Of a DNA stretch of 64,000 bases, positions 23,153 to 33,535 are shown piece by piece. Source of the stretch: Anomaloglossus baeobatrachus (Eukaryota > Chordata > Amphibia > Anura > Aromobatidae); assembly GCF_048569485.1 (NCBI RefSeq), contig NC_134353.1, positions 421,286,243 to 421,350,242 of the forward strand. The letters are read 5' to 3'. The position numbers were made by a program, and so were the translations under genes. The notes under the pieces were generated by a model. The model was not told the origin of the DNA, made no database searches, and was given only the letters and a program-made list of their open reading frames with translations. The first letter of the stretch is position 1; each line of letters opens with the position of its first letter.

Positions 23153-24595
23153 ACTAGCTGTACTATGCGGCTTCACCCGGGTTAATAACTGCTGTTAACA
23201 AAAATGTATTCTGCACACAAAAACTAAAAAACAAATAGATAGAAATGTAATTATTAAAAGGCAAAAACTAAGCTAATAGAAGCATTTCACAAGATATATT
23301 TCAACACCACAGATATTCCACACAGATTTAACTAAATTGGCCAAGTAATGTACTCTGTCTGTCTCTTTGCAGATCTGTCTCTTTCCCCGTCTGTCTCTGT
23401 CTGTCTCTTTCCAGGTCTGCCTCTTTCCAGGTCTGCCTCTTTCCAGGTCTACCTCTTTCCAAGTCTGCCTCTTTCCTCGTCTGCCTGTCTCGGTCTCTTT
23501 CTTTGTCTGTCTCTATCTCTCTGTTTCTTTCCCCATGTGTCTCTTTCCAGGTCTGTCTGTTTTCCTGTCTGCCTGTCTTTGTCTGTCTCTATTTCTATGT
23601 CTTTTTCCCAGTCTGTTTCTATCAAGGTCTGTTTCTTTCCCCATCTATCTTTGTCTGTCTCTTTGGCTGTCTCCTCCTTCCCTGTCTGCCTGTCTCTGTC
23701 CCTGTCTGCATGTCTGTCTGTCTCTTTCCCCATCTGTCTGTTTCCAGGTCTGTCTCTTTCCAGGTCTGTCTCTGTCTGTCTCTTTCCCCGTCTGTCTCTG
23801 TCTGTCTCTTTCACAATCTGTCTCTGTCTGTCTTTTTCCCTGTCTGTCTCTGTCTGTCTCTTTCCCTGTCTTTCTCTATCTCTCTGTCTCTTTCCCTGTC
23901 TGTCTCTGTCTGTCTCTCTCTGTCTCTCTCTATCCGTCTCCCCACCGACATCTTATTACCTCACATATAAGCTTCTTATACTATGAATGTCTTTTGTTCC
24001 TATAGCAACCACTCACAGCTCCTACTAATAACCTGTAGTTCCAGGCTCCATTTACTTTAACGAAGGCATGTTTTTGGAGAGTAACTGTAAAGCACGGGGT
24101 TAAATTTTCCTGTCAAAACATAGTCTACAACGTTCCCTGGGTCACATGAGGTGTCTGTGCAAAATTTTGTAATTGTAAATGCGATGGTGCGGATACACTT
24201 TTCGTTTCACTTTTTCCCCATTATGTACATAGGGGCAAAATTGATTGGTAAATTGGAATGCGCGGGGTTAAAATTTCGCCTCACAACATAGCCTATGATG
24301 ATCTTGGGGTCCAGACGTGTGAGTGTGCAAAATTTTGTGATTGTAAATGCGACGGTGCGGATACACTTTTCGTTTCACTTTTTCCCCATTATCTAGATAG
24401 GGGCAAAATTGATTGGTAAATTGGAACGTGCGGGGTTAAAATTTCGCCTCATAACATAGCCTATGACGCTCTCGGAGTCCAGGCGTGTGAGTGTGCAAAA
24501 TTTTGTGGCTGTAGCTGTGACGGTGCAGATGCCAATCCCGGACATACACACACACATACACACATACATACACACATTCAGCTTTATATATTAGA
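23153..24595 (-). mobile_element. Non-autonomous Helitron inserted in the minisatellite
   Basis: Read on the minus strand the element starts TCTAATATATAAAGCTGAAT directly after a host A and ends with an imperfect hairpin region (ACCCGGGTGAAGCCGC) followed by GTACAGCTAGT. The terminal CTAGT fits the Helitron CTRRT rule, and TC at the 5' end is also standard. There is no terminal inverted repeat and no target duplication, as expected. The interior has three diverged tandem copies of about 175 bp (24090-24530; CGGGGTTAAA...ATAGCC) and an expanded pyrimidine tract (23345-23945). No RepHel is present. Minisatellite monomers lie at both borders. Base after the 3' end is A on the minus strand instead of the usual T. 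Confidence 0.75.
23345..23945. repeat. Polypyrimidine tandem repeat (TCTGTCTCTTTCC)n inside the Helitron
   Basis: About 600 bp of interrupted CTGT/CTCT/TTCC motifs with strong strand asymmetry: the plus strand is almost all C and T with scattered G. Three plus frames and one minus frame are open as a result; none is a credible gene. Confidence 0.95.
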
Positions 24596-24633
24596 TGGGT
24601 ACATGGACTGGATTATTGCATATGGGGTAAATA
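24596..24633. repeat. Single minisatellite stretch between Helitron and LTR
   Basis: GGGTACATGGACTGGATT and GCATATGGGGTAAATA monomer pieces, 38 bp, left between two insertions. Confidence 0.9.
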
Positions 24634-25800
24634 TGTGGCGCCCTGGACTAGCCAGGTCATCACAGGTACTACAACACACACCCCCACCCTGAGACAGGCA
24701 CAACAGCCAGACACAAATTCCTTTTTGCCTCCCTCCAGGGGCTGATGTCCACACCGGGTGGGGTGGAGCCAGGCGGTTGGCCCCACCCACTGAGGAGTTC
24801 ACAGTCCTGGAGGCAGGAAAAGGAAGCAGATCAGTTAGGGAAGTGCAAAAGTGAGGAGTGAAGCAGTAGTGGAGGAGCAAACTGAACGTGTCCGGGTGTG
24901 TGGCACGGGCACATACAGCAAGGTTGGCAGACGGTGGTGGCCGTCTGCAAGAGAGGCAGCTCAACGTGGAACCGTAGGACCGGGGTCGGGCGGTGGCCCG
25001 CCTGTACCGAACCGGGGAGCGAAGTGAAGCCAGCACACACAGGCAGGGCCTACGGACCCCAGCCAGGCTTGGAGTCGCCATTAGAGGTCAAATCCGTCAG
25101 TGACCGGAACCCCAGGGGTTTCCTAACAGCCAAGACCCGATTTGAAGGCAACCGTCCAACCAGCAAGAGGAAATACAGCTACTGCCACAGCTAGAGTTCC
25201 AAAGGCCAGAGCCTGCGGGTGAAAGGGCTCCTCCGGCACATACATACGCTGGGGAGCGGGTTACCGGTGGGAAGCCATCGGGACTGAACATACACAAAGG
25301 TGCAGGGAAAGGCAGCCACCACTAACCGTCCAGGAGAAGCCATAGCAGCCGGCTGCGGGACCCGTCCATCCAGCCATTTGGTTTACCAGAGACTTTGCGT
25401 ACCTTTGTGGCTGAGTGAGTACTACCGTGCCGTCCGGCACCGCGCTGCGCAGTCCAGGCGACCCTGCACCCATCCAACCCTGCCTCCCCGTCATCTCACC
25501 GGGCCCCGGGACCACCAACCCCTACCCACGGAGGGGGGAAACAACATCCCTGCTGCTCCCTGCCATCGCTCCCGGGATCCCCGTCACCAGCAGCGGTGGT
25601 GCCCAACCTCACCACAACCCGTGGGTGGCGTCACGGACCAAAGCCCCAAACCAAACTACCCCCTTTCACTCACGGGCGAGGAGCGCCACTCGAGTCTCTG
25701 GATCCGGCCCACCGCTCGAGCCACCGAGCAGCCATCGCAGCAGCGCCGGACCCGAGCGTTAGCGAGCGCAGCGCAGCGGCGTCCTTCCCCGCCCACGACA
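24634..25800 (+). repeat. Solo LTR, about 1.17 kb, in the minisatellite
   Basis: Starts TGTGGCGCCCTGGAC and ends CCCACGACA (TG...CA). Flanked by AATA on both sides (24630-24633 and 25801-25804), a 4-bp target duplication; minisatellite monomers lie outside on both sides. There is no internal region, so this is a recombined solo LTR. It matches inverted copies at 57067-58201 and 7212-8366 and forward copy 41703-42754. The GC-rich interior gives chance open frames, which I reject as genes. Confidence 0.85.
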
Positions 25801-25985
25801 AATAGACTGTATTATTACATAAGATGTACATGGACTGTATTATTACATAATGGGTACATGAACTGGATTATTATGTATGGAGTAAGTGGACTACATATTA
25901 CATATAGGGAACATGGACTGTATTATTACAGATATGGATACATGGATTGCAGTACTAAATATGGAGTACGTACTGGGGTAGAAAT
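25801..25985. repeat. Right end of the 28-bp minisatellite domain
   Basis: Six or so diverged monomers (ACTGTATTATTACATAAG, GGGTACATGAACTGG) after the solo LTR; the last recognisable ones are near 25960. Confidence 0.88.
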
Positions 25986-26685
25986 AGTTATATTTGTGTA
26001 AAAAAACAAAGAAGTGCACATTTGATATTACCGCGTCCATAACAACCCGATCTATAAAACTGTCACACTAGGTAACCCATTTAGTGAACACTGTGAAAAA
26101 TTTTTTTTTGCAAAAACTGTCTTTTCATCAAACAGCTGACACAAAAAAAGTGGAATAAAACGCGATAAAAAAAGTACCATAATATAAAAATAGAAATTGC
26201 ACAGCTGAAAACATCATCTTGTCCCACAAAAAACAAGCCGCTATACAGCTCCATCAGCGAAAAAAGTTATAGCTTTCATAATACAGCAATGCAAAAACAG
26301 TTTTTTTTCTATAAAATAGTTTTTATGGTATAAAAGAGGCAAAAAAATATATATAAATGTGGTATTACTGTAACCATACTGACCTGAAGAATAAAGATCA
26401 CTTTTACGCACGGTGAATGGTGTAAAAAAAAAAATACTATTCCTGAAATGCTGTTTCTTCTCGATTCTGCATCACAAAAAGTAAATACAAAGTGATCAAA
26501 AAATGTTATCTCGCCCAAAATAGTACCAATAAAAACTCATCCCGCAAAAAACAAGCTCTCACAGGACTAACAGGAATAAAAAACCAAGACCTATAGCCTT
26601 CAAAATTCAGTGATGCAAAAAACCTTTATTCTGTAAAAAAGCGTTTTTAGTGTGATAGCAGCCAAACCTAAAAATAACTGTATAA
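25986..26685. repeat. TTAA-family repeat fragment
   Basis: A-rich sequence with phrases shared with 3170-3830 (ATTACCGCG..CCCGATCTAT; CAAAAAACAAGCC; AAAAAAGTTAT). It resumes after the nested MITE at about 27090-27180. No terminus or gene is visible. Confidence 0.6.
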
Positions 26686-27087
26686 GGCCATGTTCGCACT
26701 AAAAAGTGACTTTTTCTCAAGGAAAATCCAGACCCTCTGAAATCCAGACCCACCTGCGGTAAAAAAAAACGCAACGAAATCCGCATGCGGTTTTGCCGTG
26801 GTTTGGTGCGGATTTGCCGTGGTTTTTCCGCGGGTTGGTCCCTGCAGATTTTTACCATTATCTATGGCAAAAACTGCAGTTACCTGCGGAAAAGAAGTGA
26901 CATGCTCATTAATTCCGCAGCGGAAAATCCGCGGGTAAATCCGCAGGTATAAAAAACGCTGTATGCGCACAGCATTTTTTTATACCCATAGGTTTTGCTG
27001 GGGAATGAGTGCAGAAATGTTAGACACATTTTCTGCAGCAAATCCGCGGTAAAATCCGTGGTAAATTCGCAGCGTGCGCACATAGCC
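26686..27087. mobile_element. Harbinger-type MITE, nested in the TTAA-family fragment
   Basis: 402 bp with ends GGCCATGTTCGCAC and GTGCGCACATAGCC (inverted match with mismatches). Flanked by TAA (26683-26685) and TTA (27088-27090), consistent with a TWA duplication. The interior carries repeated CCGCGG/GCGGATTT motifs in both orientations. Confidence 0.7.
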
Positions 27088-27285
27088 TTAATCTAGTATC
27101 GCTAAAATCGTACTGACCGGAGGAATAAAGTCACCTAATCACTTATACAGCAAGGTGAATGGCGTAAAGATAGAAAAATAAAGCCAATTTTTCAACTTCT
27201 GTTGATCTGTTCAATCTGCCTCCCAAAGATCGCAGTGCAGCTCATGTTTATCCTGCTGAATGCTTACATCGGAGATTACATGTAA

Positions 27286-27793
27286 GGCCTCTTTCACACA
27301 TCAGTTTTCTGCCATCAGTCACAATCCGTCGAATTTAGAAAAAAATGGATCCAGTGCTGGATCCGTTTTTTTCTCTTTGAGTTGTATTAGCAACAGATTG
27401 CGACGGATGGGCTCACGTTACATCCGTTGTACAACGGATCCGTCGAAAAATGTATGTCCGTCGAACGGAGACGTCCACAGTATTGTTTTATGTGTGCATC
27501 GAAAAAACTGACAGTGACTGATCCGTTGCTGTCCGTCATTTGGTGTAATGGAGACCTATGGGCGCTGGATCCGTCGTAATCCGTCAAATGACAGAATCCA
27601 GCGACGGATCCGTTTTTTTTTAATTCTTTCTCTCATCTGGGATGATGTTATATTGATTTTCAATACCAAATAACCTTTGGCATGAAAAAAGTGGTACGAC
27701 GGATCTGTTTTTTACAGGGATCCGTCGCAACAGTTTTACTACAATCAAAACGGATTGTGACTGATGAAAAAAAACTGATGTGTGAAAGAGGCC
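27286..27793. mobile_element. Harbinger-type MITE A
   Basis: 508 bp, TAA at 27283-27285 and 27794-27796. Near-perfect inverted ends GGCCTCTTTCACACATCAG and CTGATGTGTGAAAGAGGCC. The interior has many GGATCCGT/ACGGATCC motifs in both orientations (for example 27346-27366, 27437-27446, 27605-27612), giving strong folding potential. No coding sequence. Confidence 0.9.
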
Positions 27794-27796
27794 TAA

Positions 27797-28153
27797 GGGT
27801 GCATGCCCACAATCAGGAATAGCAGCGTTTTGGTCGCAGTGTGGTTTTGTTGCGTCCAAAACGCTGCATTTTACAGTGTAAGCATAATGGATGGGATTTA
27901 TAGAAATTAAATGCGCACTGTGCTTCTTTTCTCCACAGCGTAAAATGACTTGCGGCACGGCTTACTGTCCTGTCAATTTATCGTTGCAGAGAAGTGAGGT
28001 TTCTCCATGGGGAGCACAGAGTGAAATCCTGCTGTGCTCTGAACCCTGATCGGTATGGACAGCTGTGGTCTCCTATGGACAATGCTTGCGTTTCCACCGT
28101 AGAACACACTTTGCGTTCAGGATGTAGTGTGTGCGGATCGTGGGCACATACCC
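27797..28153. mobile_element. Harbinger-type MITE B, abutting MITE A
   Basis: 357 bp with ends GGGTGCATGCCCACAATC and GATCGTGGGCACATACCC (inverted with a few mismatches). TAA at 27794-27796 and 28154-28156; the left TAA is also the right TAA of MITE A. Confidence 0.85.
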
Positions 28154-28156
28154 TAA

Positions 28157-29005
28157 ATCTCAGAAAAATGCGATTCAGACATAACTCCCAACTGAAAATT
28201 CACTGTACTGAGTCAGAGGGAGTCACTTTGATCTCCCATCTGGCTTGTGGTCCGGCGGTGTCCATCTTTTTACGCCTCTTTTTAGATGTGCACAAAAGAG
28301 CAGTCATCAATAGTTTTATTCACCTTTGAAATGACGGACACCACTGAACAAAGGCCAAACAGAGTCTGGAGTAACTCTGCTGCCTTAGTTAGTGAATGGA
28401 TCTGTCGGGGGTTTCACCTGAATCATGTATTTTAGTGATGTAGATTTAAACCCCAATGTAAGTGCTCAGCATAGAGCACAGGATAAATGTGGACTGATCC
28501 AAAATGTTCTGTACCAAAATTGCCACCAAATAGCATTCAACTCAACTCACAAAAACACAAGTCCCCACTCAGGTCGATCATTTGTTAACGGATATATAGC
28601 AAGCTTTTACACTACTGGTAGCACAAAGGCTCTCGAAAAATTCTATTGCTCCCCCAACAAAAAAGAAATCCAGCATATTCTGCACTCCCAAATCCAAATA
28701 TCCTCCTCCCAATGTTTGACATTGTTGTAGTGAGAAGAGTCTGCTTAATTTATGGGGTGTAGGTTTCCAGAAAAACGAGTTGGTCACAATGTACGGGCAC
28801 TACAATGTACTGGGCAGAACAAGGCCTTGTTTGCTATTTTTTATGAATTCTCAGAGGGGTGTAATTTCCAAAATTTGGTCAATTGAGTGGATTTCTTCTG
28901 TCCTGGCACTTAGGAGCTTTGCAAAAGGAGTCCGTAAACTATTTTTAGGAAAATCTGTGCCTGAAACTCAAACGGCGCTCCTTCCCTCCTGAGCCCTGTT
29001 TTGTA
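28157..29005. repeat. Diverged TTAA-family/tandem repeat sequence
   Basis: The part from about 28790 (TGGTCACAATGTACGGGCAC to GAGCCCTGTTTTG) aligns with the tandem units at 29605-31180 (AGGGGTGTAATTTCCAAAAT; CTCCTTCCCTCCTGAGCCCT). The first half shows no clear identity. Confidence 0.5.
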
Positions 29006-29009
29006 CCAA

Positions 29010-29595
29010 GAGAGACACTGAAGCTACAAGCAGTGTAGCTTCAGAGTGCAATAAGCAGACAACCCACAAGAGGGCAGTAGAGTAGGTAGAAAGCCAGGTC
29101 AGCAACAGGAGGTATCGTCAGTAGTACAGGGATAATCAAATTGTGGTCAGGTGATAGCCATGGGACAGTAGCCGGAAAGTCACGTATACAGCTGAGGAAA
29201 AGACGAAGCTGAAGTTAGGAACGAGGATACAGGTCAGATGCTGGGGAGTGCAGGTAACATACAAGGGGGGAGGGGACACAGGTCAGCCCCGAGATAAGGC
29301 AGACGGGGCTTTAAGAACAGGCAGACAGGACCGGGTAGTCAGGGAATGGGACGGAGGAGGGTACTGGTCAGCACAAGGTAGCTAGGAGGCAGGACAGATC
29401 AGATCACTCACGGGAGCTAGGCATGCACGCTGCAGAGCAGAAACTATCACTGGCACAGCACTAGAGGGGCGGGCCAGGACATAGCGGCCTGATATCCAGA
29501 AAGAGGCAGGAAGAAATTAACCCCTCACAACCTGACCCTGAGATGGAATACTTGCCACGGCTCTGCGGCGGCCGAGCCAGGCATGGATCATGACA
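29010..29595. repeat. Probable solo LTR inside the tandem-repeat element
   Basis: About 585 bp interrupting the phrase GAGCCCTG....CCAAACAGT of the surrounding repeat. The right end GGATCATGACA is a common gypsy LTR terminus (in reverse complement it starts TGTCATGATCC). Exact left end and target duplication (ACCAA versus CACAAA) are uncertain. Confidence 0.55.
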
Positions 29596-31182
29596 CAAAC
29601 AGTACTGTACAGTCACATGTGGGGTATGGCCACTTTTAGGAGAACTTGTGTCAAATATTATGGGACCTTTTTCACCTATTCCCTTTGTGAAAATTTTAAA
29701 TTTGGGGTTGAAACAATATTTTAGCTGTAAAAATGTATTTATTCTTTGTTCACCGCCCAGTTGTATAAAATATTGTGACACACCTGTGGTGTCTATATGC
29801 TCACTGCACCACTGGATGAATTCATTGAGGGGTGCAGTTTGTAAAATGGGGTCTTTTGTGGGGGGGGGTCTGCCAATGTGACATGGCAACCGCAAACCAT
29901 TCCAACTACATCTGAACTTAAACATGGCACTCCTTCCCTTCACTTTCTACTGTGCCTTCAAAATAGCTTTCAACCACATTTAGGGTACTAGCAAACTCAG
30001 GAGAAATTGCACAACAAATTGTATGGTCCATTATCTCCTGTTATCCTTGTGAAGATGAAAGCTTTGTGGTTAAAGCAACATTTTTGTGGTAAAAAAAAAA
30101 TGTATTTTTTCATTTTAAAGTCTCAATGTTATAAAATTGCATGAAGCACCTGTAGGTCCAAGGTGCTCACCAACTATCCAGATAAATTCCCTGAGGGGTC
30201 TAGGTTCCAAAATGGGGTCACTTGTGGTGGAGTTTCACTGTTTAGGCACCTCAGGGGCTCTCCAAAAATATAATGGTGTTTGCTAGTGATTCCAGCCAAA
30301 TTTTCAGCCCTTCCCTTCCGAGCCCTGCCGTACACCCAAACAGTTGATTTCCACTACATATGAGGTATCAGCATACTCAGGAGAAATTGCACAACAAACT
30401 GTTTGGTGCATTTTCTCCTGTTAGCCTTGTGAAAATAAAAGATTTTGGGTTGAAGTATCAATTTTGTGGTAAAAAGTTATTTTTTTATTTTCATGGCTCA
30501 ACATCATACAATTCTGTGATGCACCTGGGGTTTAAAGTGCTCACCAAACATCTAGATAAATTCCTTGAGGGGTTTAGCTTCCAAAATGAGGTCACTTGTA
30601 GGGAAGCTCCACTTTTTGGGTACATCAGGGGCTTTCTAAATGTGACATCGCTTCTGCAATATATTCCAGACAATTTTGCACTGCAAAATTGAAATGTCGC
30701 TCTTTCCCTTGCAAACCCTGCCGTGCACCCAAACAGTAGAATTCCACCACATATGGGATATCGTTGTACTCAGAAGAAATTGCACAACAAATTGTATGGT
30801 GCATTTTCTCTTCATAGCCTTGTGAAAATGCAAAATTTGGGCTAATGTAACATTTTTGTGGGAAAAAGTAAAGTTTTCATGTCCTTCCACATTGCTTTAG
30901 TTCCTGTGAAGCACCTGAAGGGTTAATAAACTTCTTGGATGCGATTTTGAGCACTTTGAGGGGTGCAGTTTTTATAATGGTGTTAGTTTGGGGTATTTTC
31001 TGTCACATAGTCCTGTCAAAGTCACTTCAAATGTGATGTGGTCCCTAAAAAAATGGTTTTGTTAATTTTGTTGGAAAAATGAGAAATTGCTGATAAACTG
31101 TGAACTCTTCTAACTTCCTATTAAAAAAAAATTATGTTTCAAAAATTGCACTGTTGTAAAGTAGACATGTGGGAAATGTTAT
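29596..31182. repeat. Tandem array of about 380-bp units (four copies)
   Basis: Units restart near 29605, 29975, 30355 and 30745. The landmark AAATTGCACAACAAA lies at 30004, 30383 and 30777 (spacing 379 and 394 bp), and GGGGT..AG.TTCCAAAATG and TTCCCTT..GAGCCCTGCC recur. The right end contains AAAGTAGACATGTGGGAAAT, the inverse of a segment at 49888-49925 in a TTAACCCCTTAAGG element, so this array is the interior of the same family in the opposite orientation. No supported gene. Confidence 0.85.
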
Positions 31183-31437
31183 AATGCTAGTGCTAGAGCA
31201 TATACTGTACATCATATATGAGATGAAACATATACATCACAGGAGAAGCTAGTGCTCTGGCATATACATCACAGTAGACACTGGGGCTTGAGCCATATAC
31301 ATCAAATAGCAGATCCTGAGACTGCTGTATATACATCAGGTTGTATACACGCTCATGTTGAGGCTGCAGCACATACAGTAAATCACATAGGAGACGTTAG
31401 AACTGAAGCATATGCATCACACTGGAGATGCTAGTAC
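31183..31437. repeat. 96-bp-type minisatellite, left part
   Basis: Diverged copies of the units seen at 34785-35945: CATATACATCACA, GGAGA.GCT, AGACGTTAGAACTGAAGC. The array is split by the hAT element at 31438-34784. Confidence 0.88.
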
Positions 31438-31569
31438 CATACCTCCCAACCGTCCCGGATTCTGCGGGACTTGCACGATTTATCAGGGCTGTCCCGCACT
31501 CCCGCGGCTCACAGCTGATGTCCCGGCTCCTCCCCTCAGTGAAGTGAATAAATTAAATTAAATTATCAT

Positions 31570-31655
31570 CGGCTCTGGATTTTCGGGGCGGCCGGGACTC
31601 GAACTCGTGGGACTGTGAGTTCATTGTTTCAAAGGCAGCAGCTTTACCACTGGAT
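31570..31655 (-). repeat. tRNA-derived (SINE-like) segment
   Basis: The minus strand shows TGGTAAAGCTGCTGCC, resembling a pol III A box, and GAGTTCGAGTCCC, matching a B box, about 35 bases apart, as in tRNA genes. I do not see a convincing acceptor stem, so a tRNA-derived repeat is more likely than a working tRNA. Confidence 0.4.
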
Positions 31656-33115
31656 GGAGGGATGGATGAATGGAGAGATAGAGGGAGGGATGGATGGATG
31701 ATAGAGGGATGAATGGAGGGATAGAGGGAGGGATGAATAGAGGGATAGAGGCAGGGATGGATGATAGAGGGATGAATGGAGGGATAGAGGGAGGGATGGA
31801 TGGATGATAGAGGGATGAATGGAGGGATGAAAGGAGGGATAGAGGGAGGGATGGATGGATGATAGAGGGATGAATGGAGGGATGAATGGAGGGATAGAGG
31901 GAGGGATGGATGCATGGATGATAGAGGGATGAATAGAGGGATGGATGGATGGATGATAGAGGGATGAATGGAGGGATAGAGGGAGGGATGAATGGAGGGA
32001 TAGAGGCAGGGATGGATGGATGATAGAGGGATGAATGGAGGGATAGAGGGATGAAAGGAGGGATAGAGGGAGGGATGGATGGATGATAGAGGGATGAATG
32101 GAGAGATAGAGGGAGGGATGGATGATAGAGGGATGAATGGAGGGAAGAATGGAGGGATAGAAGGAGGGATGAATGGAGGGATAGAGGGATGAAAGGAGGG
32201 ATAGAGGGAGGGATGGATGATAGAGGGATGAATGGAGGGATAGAGGGAGGGATGGATGCATGGATGATAGAGGGATGAATGGAGGGATAGAGGGATGGAT
32301 GGATGGATGAATGATAGAGGGATGAATGGAGGGATAGAGGGAGGGATGGATGATAGAGGGATGAATGCAGGGATAGAGGGAGGGATGAATGGAGGGATAG
32401 AGGCAGGGATGGATGGATGATAGAGGGATGAATGGAGGGATAGAGGGATGGATGGATGGATGATAGAGGGATGAATGGAGGGATGAATGGAGGGATAGAG
32501 GGAGGGATGGATGGATGATAGAGGGATGAATGGAGGGATAGAGGGAGGGATGAATGGATGATAGAGGGATGAATGGAGGGATAGAGGGAGGGATAGAGGG
32601 AGGAATGGATGAATGATAGAGGGATGAATGGAGGGATAGAGGGAGGGATGAATGGAGGGATAGAGGGAGGGATGGATGGATGATAGCGGGATGGATGGAG
32701 GGATGAATGGAGGGATAGAGGGATGGATGGATGAATGGAGGGATGAATGGAGGGATAGAGGGAGAGATAGAGGGATGAATGGAGGGATGAATGGAGGGAT
32801 GATTGGAGGGATAGAGGGAGGGATAGAGGGAGGGATGGATGATAGTTTGATGGATGGATGATAGAGGGATGAATGGAGGGATAGAGGGAGGGATGAATGG
32901 AGGGATAGAGGGAGGGATGGATGGATGATAGCGGGATGAATGGAGGGATGAATGGAGGGATAGAGGGATGGATGGATGAATGGAGGGATGAATGGAGGGA
33001 TAGAGGGAGGGATAGAGGGATGAATGGAGGGATGAATGGAGGGATAGAGGGAGGGATAGAGGGAGGGATGGATGATAGTTTGATGGATGGATGATAGAGG
33101 GATATATAGATACAC
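31656..33115. repeat. GGAT/GAATGGAGGGATAGAGGG minisatellite
   Basis: About 1.46 kb of variable units built from GGAT, GAAT, AGAGGGAG and GATAGAGGGAT, with larger repeats (compare 32640-32850 with 32880-33080). The plus strand is nearly C-free. The minus strand is therefore open for 565 codons (31553-33250) with only Pro/Ser/Ile/His/Leu-type residues; this is a composition effect. Confidence 0.97.
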
Positions 33116-33179
33116 GACAGATAATAGATACTTAGATAGATATTTTAATAGATATTTTTTTTTATCTCTACTGGCTAAC

Positions 33180-33340
33180 ACGGTACAAAGATATATTTTA
33201 CTTGTAGATAATAGATAGATAGAGATAGAATCATAGATAGATAGAATCATAGAGCAATAGAATCATAGATAGAGGGATAGAGATAGATTGATAGATAGAT
33301 AGAGGGATAGAGATAGATAGATAGATAAATACTGTATCTC
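33180..33340. repeat. (GATA)n microsatellite
   Basis: Imperfect AGATAGAT/AGAATCAT tract next to the minisatellite within the hAT element. Confidence 0.9.
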
Positions 33341-33449
33341 AATGTTGGTGAAAGAGTCAGATTCATTTGTTCCCATAAAACTACTATAAAGAAATGAGGA
33401 AAAAAATACAAATACAATTTTTTTTTTATTTTTTTATTTTCACCACCTT

Positions 33450-33535
33450 GGTTTCAAACTAGCAACGTTCAAAACTTGTGTCCAGCAACCTCCTGGCTTT
33501 CCTAGCTGCTCTAGCTGTTGAGCCACTAGGATTGA
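33450..33535 (-). repeat. Second tRNA-like segment, degenerate
   Basis: The minus strand reads AGTGGCTCAACAGCTAGAGC (A-box-like) and, about 40 bases on, AGTTTTGAACGTTGC, with weak B-box resemblance. Probably an old SINE; low confidence. Confidence 0.25.

Noticed and set aside
23348-24005. Two 212-residue frames and others with CLFPSLSLS-type repeats
   Set aside because: They come from the (TCTGTCTCTTTCC)n tract inside the Helitron.
25300-26001. 233-residue frame in GC-rich DNA
   Set aside because: Lies in a solo LTR with defined ends and runs into minisatellite monomers; not coding.
31570-31655. Functional tRNA gene
   Set aside because: A- and B-box-like motifs are visible but no convincing acceptor or anticodon stem; better explained as a tRNA-derived repeat.
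31553-33250. 565-residue minus-strand open frame rich in Pro, Ser, Ile and His
   Set aside because: The GGAT repeat strand has almost no bases that could form stops on the minus strand; it is a composition artefact.
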